Under the pieces are notes generated by a model, which searched no databases, was not told where the DNA came from, and saw nothing but the letters and a program-made list of their open reading frames with translations. From assembly GCA_023238725.1 (NCBI GenBank), contig CM041545.1, positions 15,212,501-15,276,500 on the forward strand: a stretch of 64,000 nt of DNA, read 5' to 3'. Positions 14,370 to 24,298 of the stretch are shown piece after piece. The stretch's first letter is position 1. The number at the start of each line of letters is the position of its first letter. Made by a program: the position numbers and the translations under genes. This DNA comes from Scortum barcoo (Eukaryota > Chordata > Actinopteri > Centrarchiformes > Terapontidae).

Positions 14370-17300
14370 AAGCAGCAGAGTGGAAGAGAGGGCATTGGTG
14401 GGAGTGAGCGCTAAGATGATATAGTGTTTGATCAAAATCTTTTAATAAGTACCACCTTGGTGAATTTCTCAGTGGATCACGATCTACCTCATGTTGTTAC
14501 CAGCTCACAGTGTGCAGAGATTGATGGCTTCTCAAAGGAAAAAAAAAAAGGAAATTGGTTTCTTGGTGAATCACTGGCAAGCGTGGCTTCAGGCTCTCTC
14601 CCGATGTTTTCTGTCACTCTCCACTGTAAACCACTTGTTTCCTCATGGGAGAAGCTCGCTCTTCTCTTTTCCATTTCAAATCTATCAGTGTGCAATGTAA
14701 GGGAGCATGCTGCTTTTAAAGTGAATCAGAGAAGCCGATTTAATGCGTTGCTAGTGCAGCAGTACTTCTTTACACCGTTTCATGTGCCCAACAGAGCTGG
14801 CAACACAAGTAGACAAAAAAAGCAAAGTAAAGAAAAAAGACATGAGAAGTTAACATTTTATGCCATTATGCTTGTTGAAAATATGGTGTGAATTTAGTTT
14901 GACCTGACATTTTTGCTCTGTTCTTCACAGCGATTATCCATAGCCAAAGAATTTGGGGACAAAGCAGCAGAACGGCGAGCCTACAGTAATTTAGGAAATG
15001 CCCTTATATTCCTGGGCCAATTCAACACAGCCACAGAGTACTACAGGTGAGCAAAGAGGGGAGTCTGACATCTAGTGGAGGGAAGGTGAAATGAACTGAT
15101 TTATTTGTTATTTACTTATATACTGAAAGGGAAATGGAACTGAAGAAGTACAAATTGTATATGAAAAAAAAAAGATCTAATGCTTGACACTCTTAAAATA
15201 CAAAAAAAGTATTGTAAGACATTTTTACTTTTCTTGTTCACATCCCAGACTCTCATTCACCTGTCAACTCACTCATCTCTCTTAATCCCTAAATCTTCAG
15301 TGTTTTTTTTTTTCGCTCACTATTATCCCTCGATTTCTTTCTCTATAGGAAAACGCTGCAGCTGTCCCGGCAGCTGAGGGACCAGGTGATGGAGGCTCAG
15401 GCCTGTTACAGCCTCGGAAACACCTACACTCTTTTGCAGCAGTATGAGAGGGCCATAGACTACCACCTGAAACACCTTTACATAGCCCAGGAGCTCACTG
15501 ATAGGTAGAGCCAGTATGAGCAGTGTCTAATGCATCTTCGCAAATATGCATGAGCACAAGAAAAGTTTTTTTTTTTCTTTTTTTGTTAATATTTGTCTGT
15601 ATGTTGATGTCTAATTAGAGTTGGAGAGGGCCGCGCCTGCTGGAGTCTGGGAAATGCATATGTATCTTTGGGAAATCACAAACAAGCTCTCCACTATGCC
15701 CGAAAACACCTGGACATCTCTAAAGAAGTAAGAAGTTTTCTTTACAAACAGTAAAAAAAAATGAAGTTGAGGCTTCATTCAGTTGACTGATTATTCTGCC
15801 TCTGTTTGTCTATTTGTCCCTGCTTCATTTCTTTAGATTGGAGACAGAAATGGGGAACTGACAGCCCGAATGAACGTGGAGCAGCTGATGGAGGCTCTGG
15901 GTGTCAATGAGAGTGACCTTTCACCCTCCAGTTCAGAGTTTGAGATGCAAGGTGACGCTAAGAACTCTCTTTTATATGACATGTCAGTTGTTGAGCTTCA
16001 GAGGTGCTGGAAGGCAGATTTTGTGCCAAGCCAACCGGCTGCTGGCTGTAGCTTCGTATTTAAGGGGAGAGGCATCGAACTCTAACTCTCGAAATCTAGG
16101 CAAGAAAGTGAATAAATGTATTTGACGAAATGTTGAATTACTAACCCTTTCATCAAAAACATAGATATACAAATTCACAGACCCACAGAACCCTTAATTT
16201 CCTGCATGTTTGTAATGGAATGGCACTGGAAACCTCTTATTTCTGTCATTAAAACGTTGTCACTTGTCTCTGTTCTCGCTAATTATAGTTGTTCAGATAA
16301 TGAGACAGGCAGGTAGTGTCAGTTTAATTTACACATATCGGTCTAAATGTAAAGGTCTTTGTCCTTTTTAGTTTTACTGAAGAGCTTTTATTTCAGATTG
16401 TGAAGAGCCGTTTTAACAGAAGAGCTTTTTAACACTAAAATGACTGTTAAATCAAAGGTCAGGTATGTTGTTAATTATTTAAAAACAATGTGAGTTTCAG
16501 CTTATAATTTCACCCGGGAAGCAAACAGTATAATAAACCGTTGTACAAGTACAGTGTCCCTTATAAAGTAATCATTTAGTTTGTACACAAGCTGGTGTTA
16601 CTGTTAATTCATAAATGACCATATTGGGCTATTCTTGTCTTCTCCACCAGTGTTTTATACACACTTATGTAACTCAATTTCTTTCCAATATTGTTTAAGC
16701 AAGTTACTCCATTTCCTTAGTTATGGCAAGGGAAAGGGTGCGGCAGATTAAAAAGCCCCACTCTGTCTGTGCTTGTATTTGTGTGTGTGCGTGTGTTTTT
16801 GAATGTGAATGTAAAACAGAGACGTGTCTGTTTGCACTCTGCAAACTGCGGTTAGAACAAGCTGTCTCGGAGCTGTGTTTGCCCTCTCATCTCTCAGAAA
16901 TGGGAGCAAAAAGTGATGGCCATCCACTTCGAGGAAATGGCACATATCACAAGCTTTAAATGCAGAAACTTGACTGATGGGTTTAGTAACGTGGGCATTT
17001 ATAAATCACCTTTAAACTACACACTACATACTACATACATACTACACACTTTTAAAATGTGGTTTTGGATTGTTTTTTAGCTTCTTTTAACTTCAGTCCT
17101 CGACTAAAATAACGTGTGGGTTTGAGTAAGCTGACTGAAATACTGTATGTGTACACAAGGGGGCCACTTAAATATAAAACTAACTTAAGGTGAGACAGAC
17201 ATAACAGAGCAACAGTGTCTGTGTTATGTCTGAACCAAGGCTAAATGTGGACGAAAACAAAGTGTGTGTAGATTTTGGGCATAAGATGAAGATTCTCTTA

Positions 17301-20300
17301 AGTCCTAAGCTCCATTCTCAGGTGATTTGTTTGTAAAGCACAGTCTGTTTTAAAACCTTCAAATAATTAAAAAGATTATTACTGAACTCCCCTTGCTGCC
17401 ATTTGAAGAGTATTAATATAAAGCCTGGAGAAACTGCGCAGCCTTTATCTGTGCAGTTAGCCCGGCTTTTGTGCGGTGTTTGCCTTCATGAACCCTCCTC
17501 CAGGGCAGAAACTCACACCCATGTCCTACATTTCCCTCTTCGGTGCAGAGCTGGCAAACAGATTCTTATTCAGATTGTTTGCTCGGTTGTCTGCCTAAGC
17601 CGCACAACCACACCGAATATCACAGGACCGGCGCTGACATGACAGGCTGCTGCAGGGAAAAGATAATGAGCGCCTCGCATGCTTGATTTAATTTTTGACT
17701 GAGTTTGAGAGATACTACAGTTGTGAGATATTTTGCTTTAGTGTTATGTCATAGATTATGTATTATTTATTCATTTATGTCTGTTTTTTTTTCTGTAGGA
17801 GCAAGACCCAAATTCACCAAGAGAAACAGCATGGACAGTGTAGAACTGTGGAAATACTCTTCTGATAAGGTGATTTCTCTTTCTCATGTTTCTGTACTCC
17901 GGAGATAAATGTTGCCTGTAAGTGCGACCCACCCGTCTCTTCCCCAAAGAGTTATCACTCTCTCTCCAACAATGTGCTCCTGTATTGCAGAACGGTGAGA
18001 ACCAAGACTTGGAGAGCATACCCAGGAGATCCAAGAGTCACCAGGGGCAGCCAGGTAAAAGAAAAGGCTACCCGGACAGTCAGTCGTCAGATGAAAGGCC
18101 ATGGTTGGACTCTCCCGTAGACACCGATGACATCACTGTGCAAGTCCCGCCCCCAGTGCCGGTGAGTGGCTGTAGCTTTATTTATTACTCTAAACCTTCG
18201 TTACGTGTATAGATGGAAACAGGCTAGCCGTTTCCCCTCTGTTTCCAGTCTTTATGCTAAACTAAACTCCTCAAAAAAATTATTGGACACCTTTATTTTT
18301 TGGCTTTAGCCTTATAATTTTTACACCTGTTCTGAAAAGGATTTCCCATATTGTTTAATAATTTGGAATTGATTAATAATACTTGAAACTATGATTATGA
18401 AGTAGAAGTTTTACACATTACTGTACCTAGTGTCCAATTTCCAGTAAAGCAAGTATCAAAATTCAAGTGTCCTCACTTTTTAGACTTACTTATTGAAGCT
18501 TTAGTTAAGCCTAAGGATAAAGACTTAAATGTAGATATTTACATTTCATTTAACTTGATTTCTTGCTGACAACAGAAAAAAAAAGACTGCTGAAGCTTTA
18601 CATTTTTTTTCATGCCTTAATGTTAAGCAGTGAAGTATCAATCCCTAGTTCACATTCGCGGTAAACCTTTTAATTCGATCATTGAGAGCCCACCTGAGAA
18701 AAGACGGGTTTCATGTTTCTCACAGAAAGCATCAAGAGGACATGAAATGCTGACTGCTGAATTCACTTAACTACTTTTTCCATTATTGTCTGTTCACCCC
18801 CTGTCCAAAACATCTCCAGGGCTTCTGCTTTAAAGAGAGAAATTAGAGGCATTAAATTGAGAACATTTCCCTTAATTTCCCGTGAGGTTGTACAGTATGA
18901 TGTAAGAAGTCAGATACAGTGTAAAGGTGTCTTCTTCTGCCAACAGCGCTCCATTTGCTGTGAACTAGATTTTCAATGAATATGCTCTTTCACAGCTGTT
19001 GGATCCTTAAAACTCTGTGTATCCACCGCACCTAACCGGGCCTGGTGTCTGTGACAATGCTAATTGTTGTAATCAACAAGCTGACACGGAAGGAAAAAAA
19101 TGCAAATTACTGGGCTGTTTGATGATAGCTCATCACAAGGGCCCAAAAATAGCAACCGGAGCTAAATGTTGGTAATCCTGATGACAGTGAAGCATGCCCT
19201 TTTTCAAATCTGCCAGTCTTTTAAAGCCAGGTGTGAGTCTGTGAAGTTGAGCCACTCTTTCCTAAAGCTAGAAATCAGAAAAACAAGAAGAAGCAAGCAA
19301 GAGAGAAAGCTACAGTGTGATGTCATTAGGATGTATAATCAGGGGCAGTTTGTTGACCAATAAGATGTTTGTTGCTTTTGCACCCAGTGTCATTGCCCCA
19401 TTTGTTTTCAGTAGAGCGCGGTCACATTTTAAAAAGAAACTTAATCTGCCTTACTTCTTTGATTTTATAGATTTGTGTCAATGAGTAGTGACTGAAATGT
19501 TCTAGAGCTGTAACGACATACAGTTTATAGTTGACAAAACATTCTTATCTCAGTGTCTACTAACTCTAAGCTTTCGACTGTATCGCATGGTCTCCATGCA
19601 CAGATAGAGTTAGCTCTCCTGTAAATGTACATCATCTTCACTTTGACTCCTCATCCATGTTGGTTTGAAAGTTGAGCTCGACAGTTCATTCTTATGGTTG
19701 GAAACAGCAGCTGACAGCAGTCTACTACTGCTACTCACTTGTCTCCATCGGCACAATATACACGATATAAATTAATTTGTTATAAATGAATCCCTTGTTA
19801 CCTGTTACACTTTTTTTGTAGGTGACAGATGTTCATTACTGTGTTCCAATATTATGATTATTGGTTCATTTGTTTTTATCCTGTTGTGGTTTGCTCCTCT
19901 ACAGGGTATTAATAGGCCCCTTCTCTCACTGCTGCTACACCTGTCAAGCTTTCCATTCCTGCATGTTACATCTGCATTTTACCTTGTTAACAGCAGCAGA
20001 TATATCACTCAAAATCCTTAGTCTTATTTCAAACAATGGATTCTTGATATCTGTCAAAAGCAAGTTTCTCATTTCTAGCCACCAATCGGCAAACTTTTGG
20101 TAGCAGATTTTATCAGGTGTATCTACCTTGCCGATTAATCTAACGAGAGCTTAAGAGTTGGTTGAAAATGCCGCCTTTTTAGCATCTCTAGCTGAAAGTC
20201 AAGACCTCTGTATAAGAGTCTTAAATATGCAGTGAATGGTCACATAGATAATGTAATGCTAAAGGCTGTGGCTAGAGATGCATGGCTCAAGCAAAAAATC

Positions 20301-20512
20301 AACATCTTCACCACTTTATCATCTGCATAGAAGACATGGAAATGAAGCTTTTCTTTATTTGCAAAGAATACTTCACATGTAGAACAAATTTAGTTTTAGC
20401 CCCACAATCTAGGTAGAACCACCTTTTATTCTCCTCCATTCACACTCCCACTCCCCTTCCCTTTCACTTACACAACTTCATTTCCCCTCTTTCTCTCTCT
20501 CCCTTTCTCCCG

Positions 20513-20588
<76 letters not shown>

Positions 20589-23500
20589 CACTGTCACGTG
20601 TTCCTTTCTCTCTTGTTCTGTCTCTGTGGCCTACTTGATTAATTGGACAATACAGAGAAGGGAAGCGAGGAGATCCGCGCAGAGGCCGTGGGGGCCAAGG
20701 ACACAAACTGCTATAAGTCACGGCTGAATAGTGTGCAGAGAGCGAGTAAATAACGGTCACATGGAGGATTTATTTTTTAATGTGCGCGTTAGAAAACACC
20801 CTTGATTATGAATGGTGCATTATAGAGCTGAAGTCGGTGGTTCTTGTCGTTTGAGGGTAGTTGATCTCCGCCGGGCCACCTCCGTTGGCATGCATTTTAC
20901 TCAAAACTGTACCCCCGCACCCATTGATGTTCCTCCTCCTCCGCCTTCTTTTTGTCCCCAGCTCCAGCTCTCCCTCCCTGCTGATAATGTGACCTTGATC
21001 ACAGAACTGCTACCCTGCCCACAGGGTCAACCCCCCCTGCCTCCCATAATGAGTTGTTTTCCCACAGTGGGCGAATGGGACAAAAATGGCCTGCAGGGGA
21101 GAGAGAGAGAGAGAGAGAGAGAGGAGAGGGGAGAGGGGGAGACAGAAAGGAGGAGGGAGTGGATGGTGGAGACTCAAAGAAGGCTGGAATAGAGGGATAC
21201 GAGAAGAGAGGAAATTAAAGGGAGGGAGTGGAGAGACCTAGAGAGAGAGAGAGAGTGATGGAAAGTGGTGGGTGAAAGTAGGGGGGAAGGAGGTGTGAGG
21301 CACGCGTGTGGACAGAGCGATAGGGAAAGAGAGCTCAAAGAGACGAGAGAGGAACAGAGGACAAAGAAGAAGTGCTGCCGGTAAGATGTTTCATATATGT
21401 TTTACAGCTTGAAAAACAAAGGATACCAGAAGTCATTAGCTTTTCTTTTTCTTTTAGATTTTTGACACGTGATTGTGTGTACATTTGTTTTTTTTGTTTT
21501 TTTTTAAATTTTTTAAAAAATTTTATTCAGTCGCTCAAAGAGTTTTAACATTTTATCAGCAATCGTAGAAGTTCTGTTTTAATTTGGATTACAGTTTGAT
21601 TGTCCACTACCAAAGCTTCAGCAGGCAAGCAACGATTCCCAGAATAGAGCTGAGTGAAGTCAGGTGTTTCGCTGACGCTGACCTACTTCACATCTTGTTG
21701 TCAGGCAAAGGGATTTTAAGTCCATCTGCTAGTTGGTGTTAAAAGCGTTGGTGGCTCAGTGGAATAAGGTTCATTTTAAATGTAGAGTGTTGCAAAGTCA
21801 TTGGGTGAAGTTTGTTAAGTCTGGTAAGAGAGGTATGGAAAAAAAAAATCTTTTTAATGGGGACGTTATCGGACTGTTTCCCATCTGTTGCTCACTTTTA
21901 CCTCGTCCCCCATTAACCCACTTTGGCACATTTTGATGACGTTTAGGAATAATGTGTTATTAATGCTTAAACAGTCTGGCTTTTTCTAGCAATTTCAGCA
22001 TAACAAGCTTTATTTTAAATAGTTAAAATTTCATTTTTATTGGTTAATTTTAGAATTTTGCTTGTGTGATGGAGTTTTTTTCACCTTGTTTTCAGACGTG
22101 TTAAAGACGGTGCCTTCATAACTGTCCCAACTTTAAAGTTCAAAGGAAAATGGTGATCAGGAGGCAGTTTTAAGTATTAATCTGGTTAGGCCTGTGGAGT
22201 AAAAGTCGGTGTGGGTCTCCTTGCAGCTGTTCATGTTCCAGATGTGAGAAGTTATTCAGATATCATCGCTAACCTCTGTCTTGGAACAGACCCCGGGCAT
22301 TTCTAAGTGGAGGCTTTTAAATTTGCAGAATTAGATGGAGAAGGCACAATTCAGCCCTTTGTGCCTTTAGTTTATTATTTTATTTAGTGATACAGCTGAA
22401 CGCTTTTTAATGCTGTTTTTTATTACATTGTTTTGCTTTTATCTGATAGTTGAATTAGCTTGTTGGCAGTTTTATGTTGGCAGGTTCTCAGATAATGTCT
22501 CAGCTTAATTTTTATTTTGGCTTCATTGTATTGTGTAAAACTCATTTTATTGCCGCTCTCAAGTAGATAAGTTGTCACTCAGTATTATAGCATCATCGTC
22601 TGATTGCTAGAATATCTCAGTAGCACTGGTCAAACATAATAAATTCCACATCTGCTTTGCTGGCCCACGCGCATTATCCGCTTCACTTAAAAGCTTAAAC
22701 ACATTAGCTGGACTGTGACACTGGGAGAGGGAGCATCAGTCAGTATGACGTGAGAGAGCACCTCTCGGTTGTCTCAAAACAAACAGTGGGAGGAGCACAG
22801 TCAGAGGCTGAGCAGCTTTCAGTCAGTCAGTGATTGAATCATTGATCGGCTCGTCATTGATCAGATATATGCTCTTTTCCATCACTGCCAGCTCAGTCTG
22901 AAACATGGACAGTTGACGTTAAACACTTCCACTGCTCATGTGTGAAAATGTAAACTTTTAAACTAAATTTAAAGATAAAGTAGTAAAGTCTATGGCGGCT
23001 AAAGCTATATGTGATGATATTTCTGACTGATTTTACAGGGTACCATTATGTGGGCCATTTTACTTGAATGCTCATGGGTTGTTTATTTTTACATGACATT
23101 TTCTATATTGTATCACCTTCAGTATCTAGGCCAAGGTAGCCTCACCGAGAAAGGCCCTTCCCTTGTGAGTTAATCAGATTATTTTTTTTCTTCCACAAGC
23201 TGGTCAACTCATAATGGCATCACGTTTAATTATTTTAACTGCACTGTCTTTGATCTAGGAGTAGTTTATGGTAATCAGGTAGCCTCAGCTTGGCTTACGA
23301 GAGAGCAGTGAGATGAAGGCCTCTTTGTGAAATGAACTGAGGAATGGAAACAAGTGGAACAGAGACTAGCTTGGAAACAGGGCAGAGTTTCTCCTGTAAT
23401 ATCGTGAGCAGAAAACATTTGATGATGTAAATATGTGAGGACACGTTAGTTCGAGTAAAAGTAAATAAACAAATGATAGGATTTCAAGAGAAGGCTGTCA

Positions 23501-24298
23501 GCAAACTGTCACTTTTCTTGCAGAAGCTGGGCCGGGACCCCTCCGATGAAGACTGCTTCTTCGACCTCCTCAGCAAGTTCCAGAGCAGCCGCATGGATGA
23601 CCAGCGCTGCCACCTTGATGAGCCACAGAACGGAGACAACGGAGAAGGTGCCGCGAACTCTGTGCCGTCCCTGAACGAGATGATTGGTTGGTTGAGAGCA
23701 GTATTCGCACACCCGTTTAGTCCTCTATCGGCTATATTAAGTGAAACCCGAGAGCGGCAGACACCTCACTGGGCTCTTCTCTCTCTTTCTAGATCCTGCG
23801 ATCACCACCTCCCCCCAGACTGAGGAGCTGTTCGATTTGATCGCCAGCTCTCAGAGCCGCCGCCTTGACGACCAGCGGGTTAATGTTGGCAACCTTCCCG
23901 GCCTGAGGATCACCCACAACAATCTGGGACACCTGGTGGGCGAGGGAGATCATCAAGAGCCCAGCGATGATTTCTTTAACATGCTTATCAAGTGCCAGGT
24001 AATACTGTTTAATTGGTCACTTTTTTTACTTTGCCAAACATGGATTCAGAAGTGTCATGTCTGTACACTCTAAATTTATACAACTGTTTCGCTGTAGTCG
24101 TCTAGGATCGATGATCAGCGGTGCTCCCCGCCAGAAGCAGGCCCCCACGCCCCCACAGTGCCTGACGAAGACTTCTTCAGTCTAATCCAGAGGGTGCAGG
24201 CCAAGCGCATGGATGAGCAGCGCGTCCAGCTGCCCCCGGACGAGGAGGACAGCCCTTCGTCCCCCGATCCGGAGCCACCGGGTGGATACCCCAGCTAG
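575..24298 (+). CDS. gpsm1: gpsm1: G-protein signaling modulator 1 (AGS3), 14 coding exons
   Basis: Exons: 575-636, 10193-10414, 11432-11567, 11947-12089, 13681-13804, 14931-15046, 15349-15504, 15619-15727, 15837-15951, 17799-17869, 17991-18161, 23524-23686, 23793-23998, 24098-24298. All junctions are GT-AG and the joined frame is 1995 nt (664 residues plus stop); from memory human GPSM1 is about 675 residues. Residues 22-375 form eight TPR units with the LGN-type NLGN/SLGN signature. A polar linker (about 376-480) leads to four GoLoco motifs (484-503, 540-558, 588-606, 621-640), each ending in D-D/E-Q-R. In this family GoLoco motifs hold GDP-bound Gi/o alpha and block nucleotide release, while the TPR domain binds partners such as Inscuteable and NuMA and relieves autoinhibition. 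It acts in the cytoplasm and at the cell cortex in spindle orientation and receptor-independent G-protein signalling. The residue pattern is closer to GPSM1 than GPSM2. Whether this is the a or b copy is not visible. Confidence 0.97.
809..858. repeat. AGA-rich trinucleotide repeat
   Basis: An AGA/GAA tract interrupted by two AAATAG units, just inside gpsm1 intron 1. Simple sequence repeat. Confidence 0.85.
1055..1083. repeat. Short hairpin in gpsm1 intron 1
   Basis: GTGCAACACGATG, a 3-base TTA loop, then CATTGTGTTGCAC. The 13-base arms pair with one mismatch, which would be a G-U wobble in RNA. The outer flanks do not pair. Confidence 0.6.
6519..6660 (+). repeat. Dispersed non-coding family, copy A
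   Basis: Shares with the copies near 36970 and 56505 a core GGTGTGAATNATAAAATGAATGA followed by GCTG-ATT. With the 56505 copy it also shares ATCACTGTCACACT-like sequence and a CAGAGCC stretch. It lacks the 3' block (TTTTCCTGC-ATGACAA) present in the other two. No coding potential was found. Family identity is unassigned. Confidence 0.6.
10029..10082. promoter_or_regulatory. Two X-box-like (RFX) motifs before gpsm1 exon 2
   Basis: GTTGCTAAGGCAAC at 10029-10042 has perfect 5-base inverted arms. GTTGTCATGGTAAT follows at 10069-10082. Both resemble the RFX X-box consensus. They end about 110 bases before exon 2, whose second base starts an ATG. The regulatory role is inferred. Confidence 0.35.
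10193..10414 (+). CDS. gpsm1: gpsm1 coding exon 2 (TPR 1-2)
   Basis: The acceptor TTTAG precedes G-ATG-GAG. It encodes residues 21-95, with MEASCLELALEGERLC nearly identical to mammalian GPSM1 and a QLGNAYFYL TPR helix. The donor is GTGAGC. Met22, at the exon's start, could serve as an alternative initiator. Confidence 0.97.
11432..11567 (+). CDS. gpsm1: gpsm1 coding exon 3 (TPR 3)
   Basis: Encodes residues 95-140 (TIGDRIGEGKASGNLGN...), a full TPR unit with NLGNTLKVLGRFDEA. The acceptor is CTCAG and the donor GTAACA. The exon ends on a whole codon. Confidence 0.97.
11947..12089 (+). CDS. gpsm1: gpsm1 coding exon 4 (TPR 4)
   Basis: Encodes residues 141-188 (VGEARALYNIGNVFHAKGK...). The loop after KGK is several residues shorter than I recall for human GPSM1, and PPDVR follows it. 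The donor is the GTATGT inside GAGTATGT, leaving GA to join G of exon 5 as Glu. Confidence 0.95.
13681..13804 (+). CDS. gpsm1: gpsm1 coding exon 5 (TPR 5)
   Basis: Encodes residues 188-229, with LVKELGDRAAQGRAYGNLGN, the most conserved TPR core. The acceptor is TCTGCAG and the donor GTGAGG. Confidence 0.97.
14340..14367. repeat. Poly(A) run
   Basis: 28 consecutive A in gpsm1 intron 5. No retrocopy body could be recognised in front of it. Confidence 0.9.
14931..15046 (+). CDS. gpsm1: gpsm1 coding exon 6 (TPR 6)
   Basis: Encodes residues 230-268 (RLSIAKEFGDKAAERRAY followed by a NLGN helix). The acceptor is TTCACAG and the donor GTGAGC. Confidence 0.97.
15349..15504 (+). CDS. gpsm1: gpsm1 coding exon 7 (TPR 7)
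   Basis: Encodes residues 268-320, with KTLQLSRQLRDQVMEAQACY and SLGNTYTLL. The acceptor is CTATAG and the donor GTAGAG, a weaker but valid donor. Confidence 0.97.
15619..15727 (+). CDS. gpsm1: gpsm1 coding exon 8 (TPR 8)
   Basis: Encodes residues 320-356 (VGEGRACWSLGNAYVSLGN...). The intron before it is only 114 bases. The acceptor is AATTAG and the donor GTAAGA. Confidence 0.96.
15837..15951 (+). CDS. gpsm1: gpsm1 coding exon 9 (end of TPR domain, linker start)
   Basis: Encodes residues 357-395 (IGDRNGELTARMNVEQLMEA..., then a Ser/Glu-rich stretch). The preceding intron is 109 bases. The donor GTGACG leaves one base (G) that joins GA of exon 10. Confidence 0.95.
17799..17869 (+). CDS. gpsm1: gpsm1 coding exon 10 (linker)
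   Basis: Encodes residues 395-418 (GARPKFTKRNSMDSVELWKY...). The basic/Ser-rich start and the Leu-Trp segment match the linker of mammalian GPSM1. The acceptor is TTCTGTAG and the donor GTGATT. Confidence 0.92.
17991..18161 (+). CDS. gpsm1: gpsm1 coding exon 11 (linker)
   Basis: Encodes residues 419-475: NGENQDLES, a basic RRSKSHQ segment, and an acidic/Pro stretch ending VQVPPPVP. The acceptor is TATTGCAG and the donor GTGAGT. This is the fastest-changing part of the protein, and the call rests on frame continuity (57 whole codons) and the flanking exons. Confidence 0.9.
18208..18276 (-). repeat. Fragment of a common teleost interspersed repeat
   Basis: On the minus strand it reads GTTTAGTTTAGCATAAAGAC, then a GGAAACAG / GCTAGCCTG segment. 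A related copy on the plus strand lies at 38954-39115 (TTAGCTTAGCATAAACAC ... GAGCTAGCCTCACTCTG). I recall such sequence as abundant in percomorph genomes, but I cannot name the family. Confidence 0.5.
20516..20583. repeat. (TC)34 microsatellite
   Basis: 68 bases of uninterrupted TC/CT, flanked by further pyrimidine-rich sequence (20456-20515). Likely length-polymorphic. It also creates a spurious Arg-Glu repeat frame on the minus strand. Confidence 0.95.
21099..21380 (+). promoter_or_regulatory. Purine-rich block, candidate alternative first exon of gpsm1
   Basis: About 280 bases of mostly A/G, with GAGA repeats at about 21101-21121 and 21241-21254, end at AGTGCTGCCG|GTAAGATG, a strong donor. 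It lies downstream of a moderately GC-rich stretch (20650-20960). The position, inside intron 11 and before the GoLoco exons, is where a short AGS3 transcript (known in mammals, lacking TPRs) would need a promoter. Purely inferred, with no TATA box or start site seen. Confidence 0.3.
23524..23686 (+). CDS. gpsm1: gpsm1 coding exon 12 (GoLoco 1)
   Basis: Encodes residues 476-530. GoLoco 1 reads DEDCFFDLLSKFQSSRMDDQR-type sequence at residues 484-503, with the Gi-contacting Gln-Arg pair at 502-503. The acceptor is TTGCAG and the donor GTTGGT. Only 106 bases separate it from exon 13. Confidence 0.97.
23793..23998 (+). CDS. gpsm1: gpsm1 coding exon 13 (GoLoco 2 and most of GoLoco 3)
   Basis: Encodes residues 530-598. 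GoLoco 2 (TEELFDLIASSQSRRLDDQR) is complete. LPGLRITHNN follows, then GoLoco 3 (DDFFNMLIKCQ) is split by the next intron. The acceptor is TTCTAG and the donor GTAATA. Confidence 0.97.
24098..24298 (+). CDS. gpsm1: gpsm1 coding exon 14 (end of GoLoco 3, GoLoco 4, stop)
   Basis: Encodes residues 599-664: SSRIDDQRC completes GoLoco 3. GoLoco 4 is DEDFFSLIQRVQAKRMDEQR. An acidic Pro-rich tail ends ...GGYPS and TAG at 24296-24298. The acceptor is GCTGTAG. Confidence 0.97.
   Translation, partial: SSRIDDQRCSPPEAGPHAPTVPDEDFFSLIQRVQAKRMDEQRVQLPPDEEDSPSSPDPEPPGGYPS

Larger units (their letters stand above)
10415..17798 (+). other. gpsm1: gpsm1 introns 2-9 between the TPR exons
   Basis: Introns lie at 10415-11431, 11568-11946, 12090-13680, 13805-14930, 15047-15348, 15505-15618, 15728-15836 and 15952-17798. 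They are AT-rich and carry no supported gene. The only clear repeats are a 28-base A run at 14340-14367 and short CA/TACA-rich tracts near 17022-17050. Open frames inside them have no recognisable domains. Confidence 0.8.
18162..23523 (+). other. gpsm1: gpsm1 intron 11 (5.4 kb)
   Basis: Separates the TPR/linker exons from the GoLoco exons. It contains a repeat fragment at 18208-18276, a (TC)34 microsatellite at 20516-20583, and a purine-rich block at about 21099-21380 ending at a good donor. No internal coding exon is seen. The long intron at exactly the TPR/GoLoco boundary leaves room for an internal promoter. Confidence 0.8.

Noticed and set aside
18055..18060. Alternative donor GTAAAA inside gpsm1 exon 11
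   Set aside because: Using it leaves 64 bases and would break the frame into exon 12, while the donor at 18162 keeps 57 whole codons.
20464..20760. Arg-Glu repeat protein on the minus strand
   Set aside because: Produced by the (TC)34 microsatellite.
575..24298. Calling the TPR-GoLoco gene gpsm2 (LGN) instead of gpsm1
   Set aside because: MEASCLELALEGERLC, LPGLRITH, the four GoLoco sequences and the acidic C-terminal tail fit GPSM1 better. Neighbouring ak1 and eng are also on the human GPSM1 chromosome.
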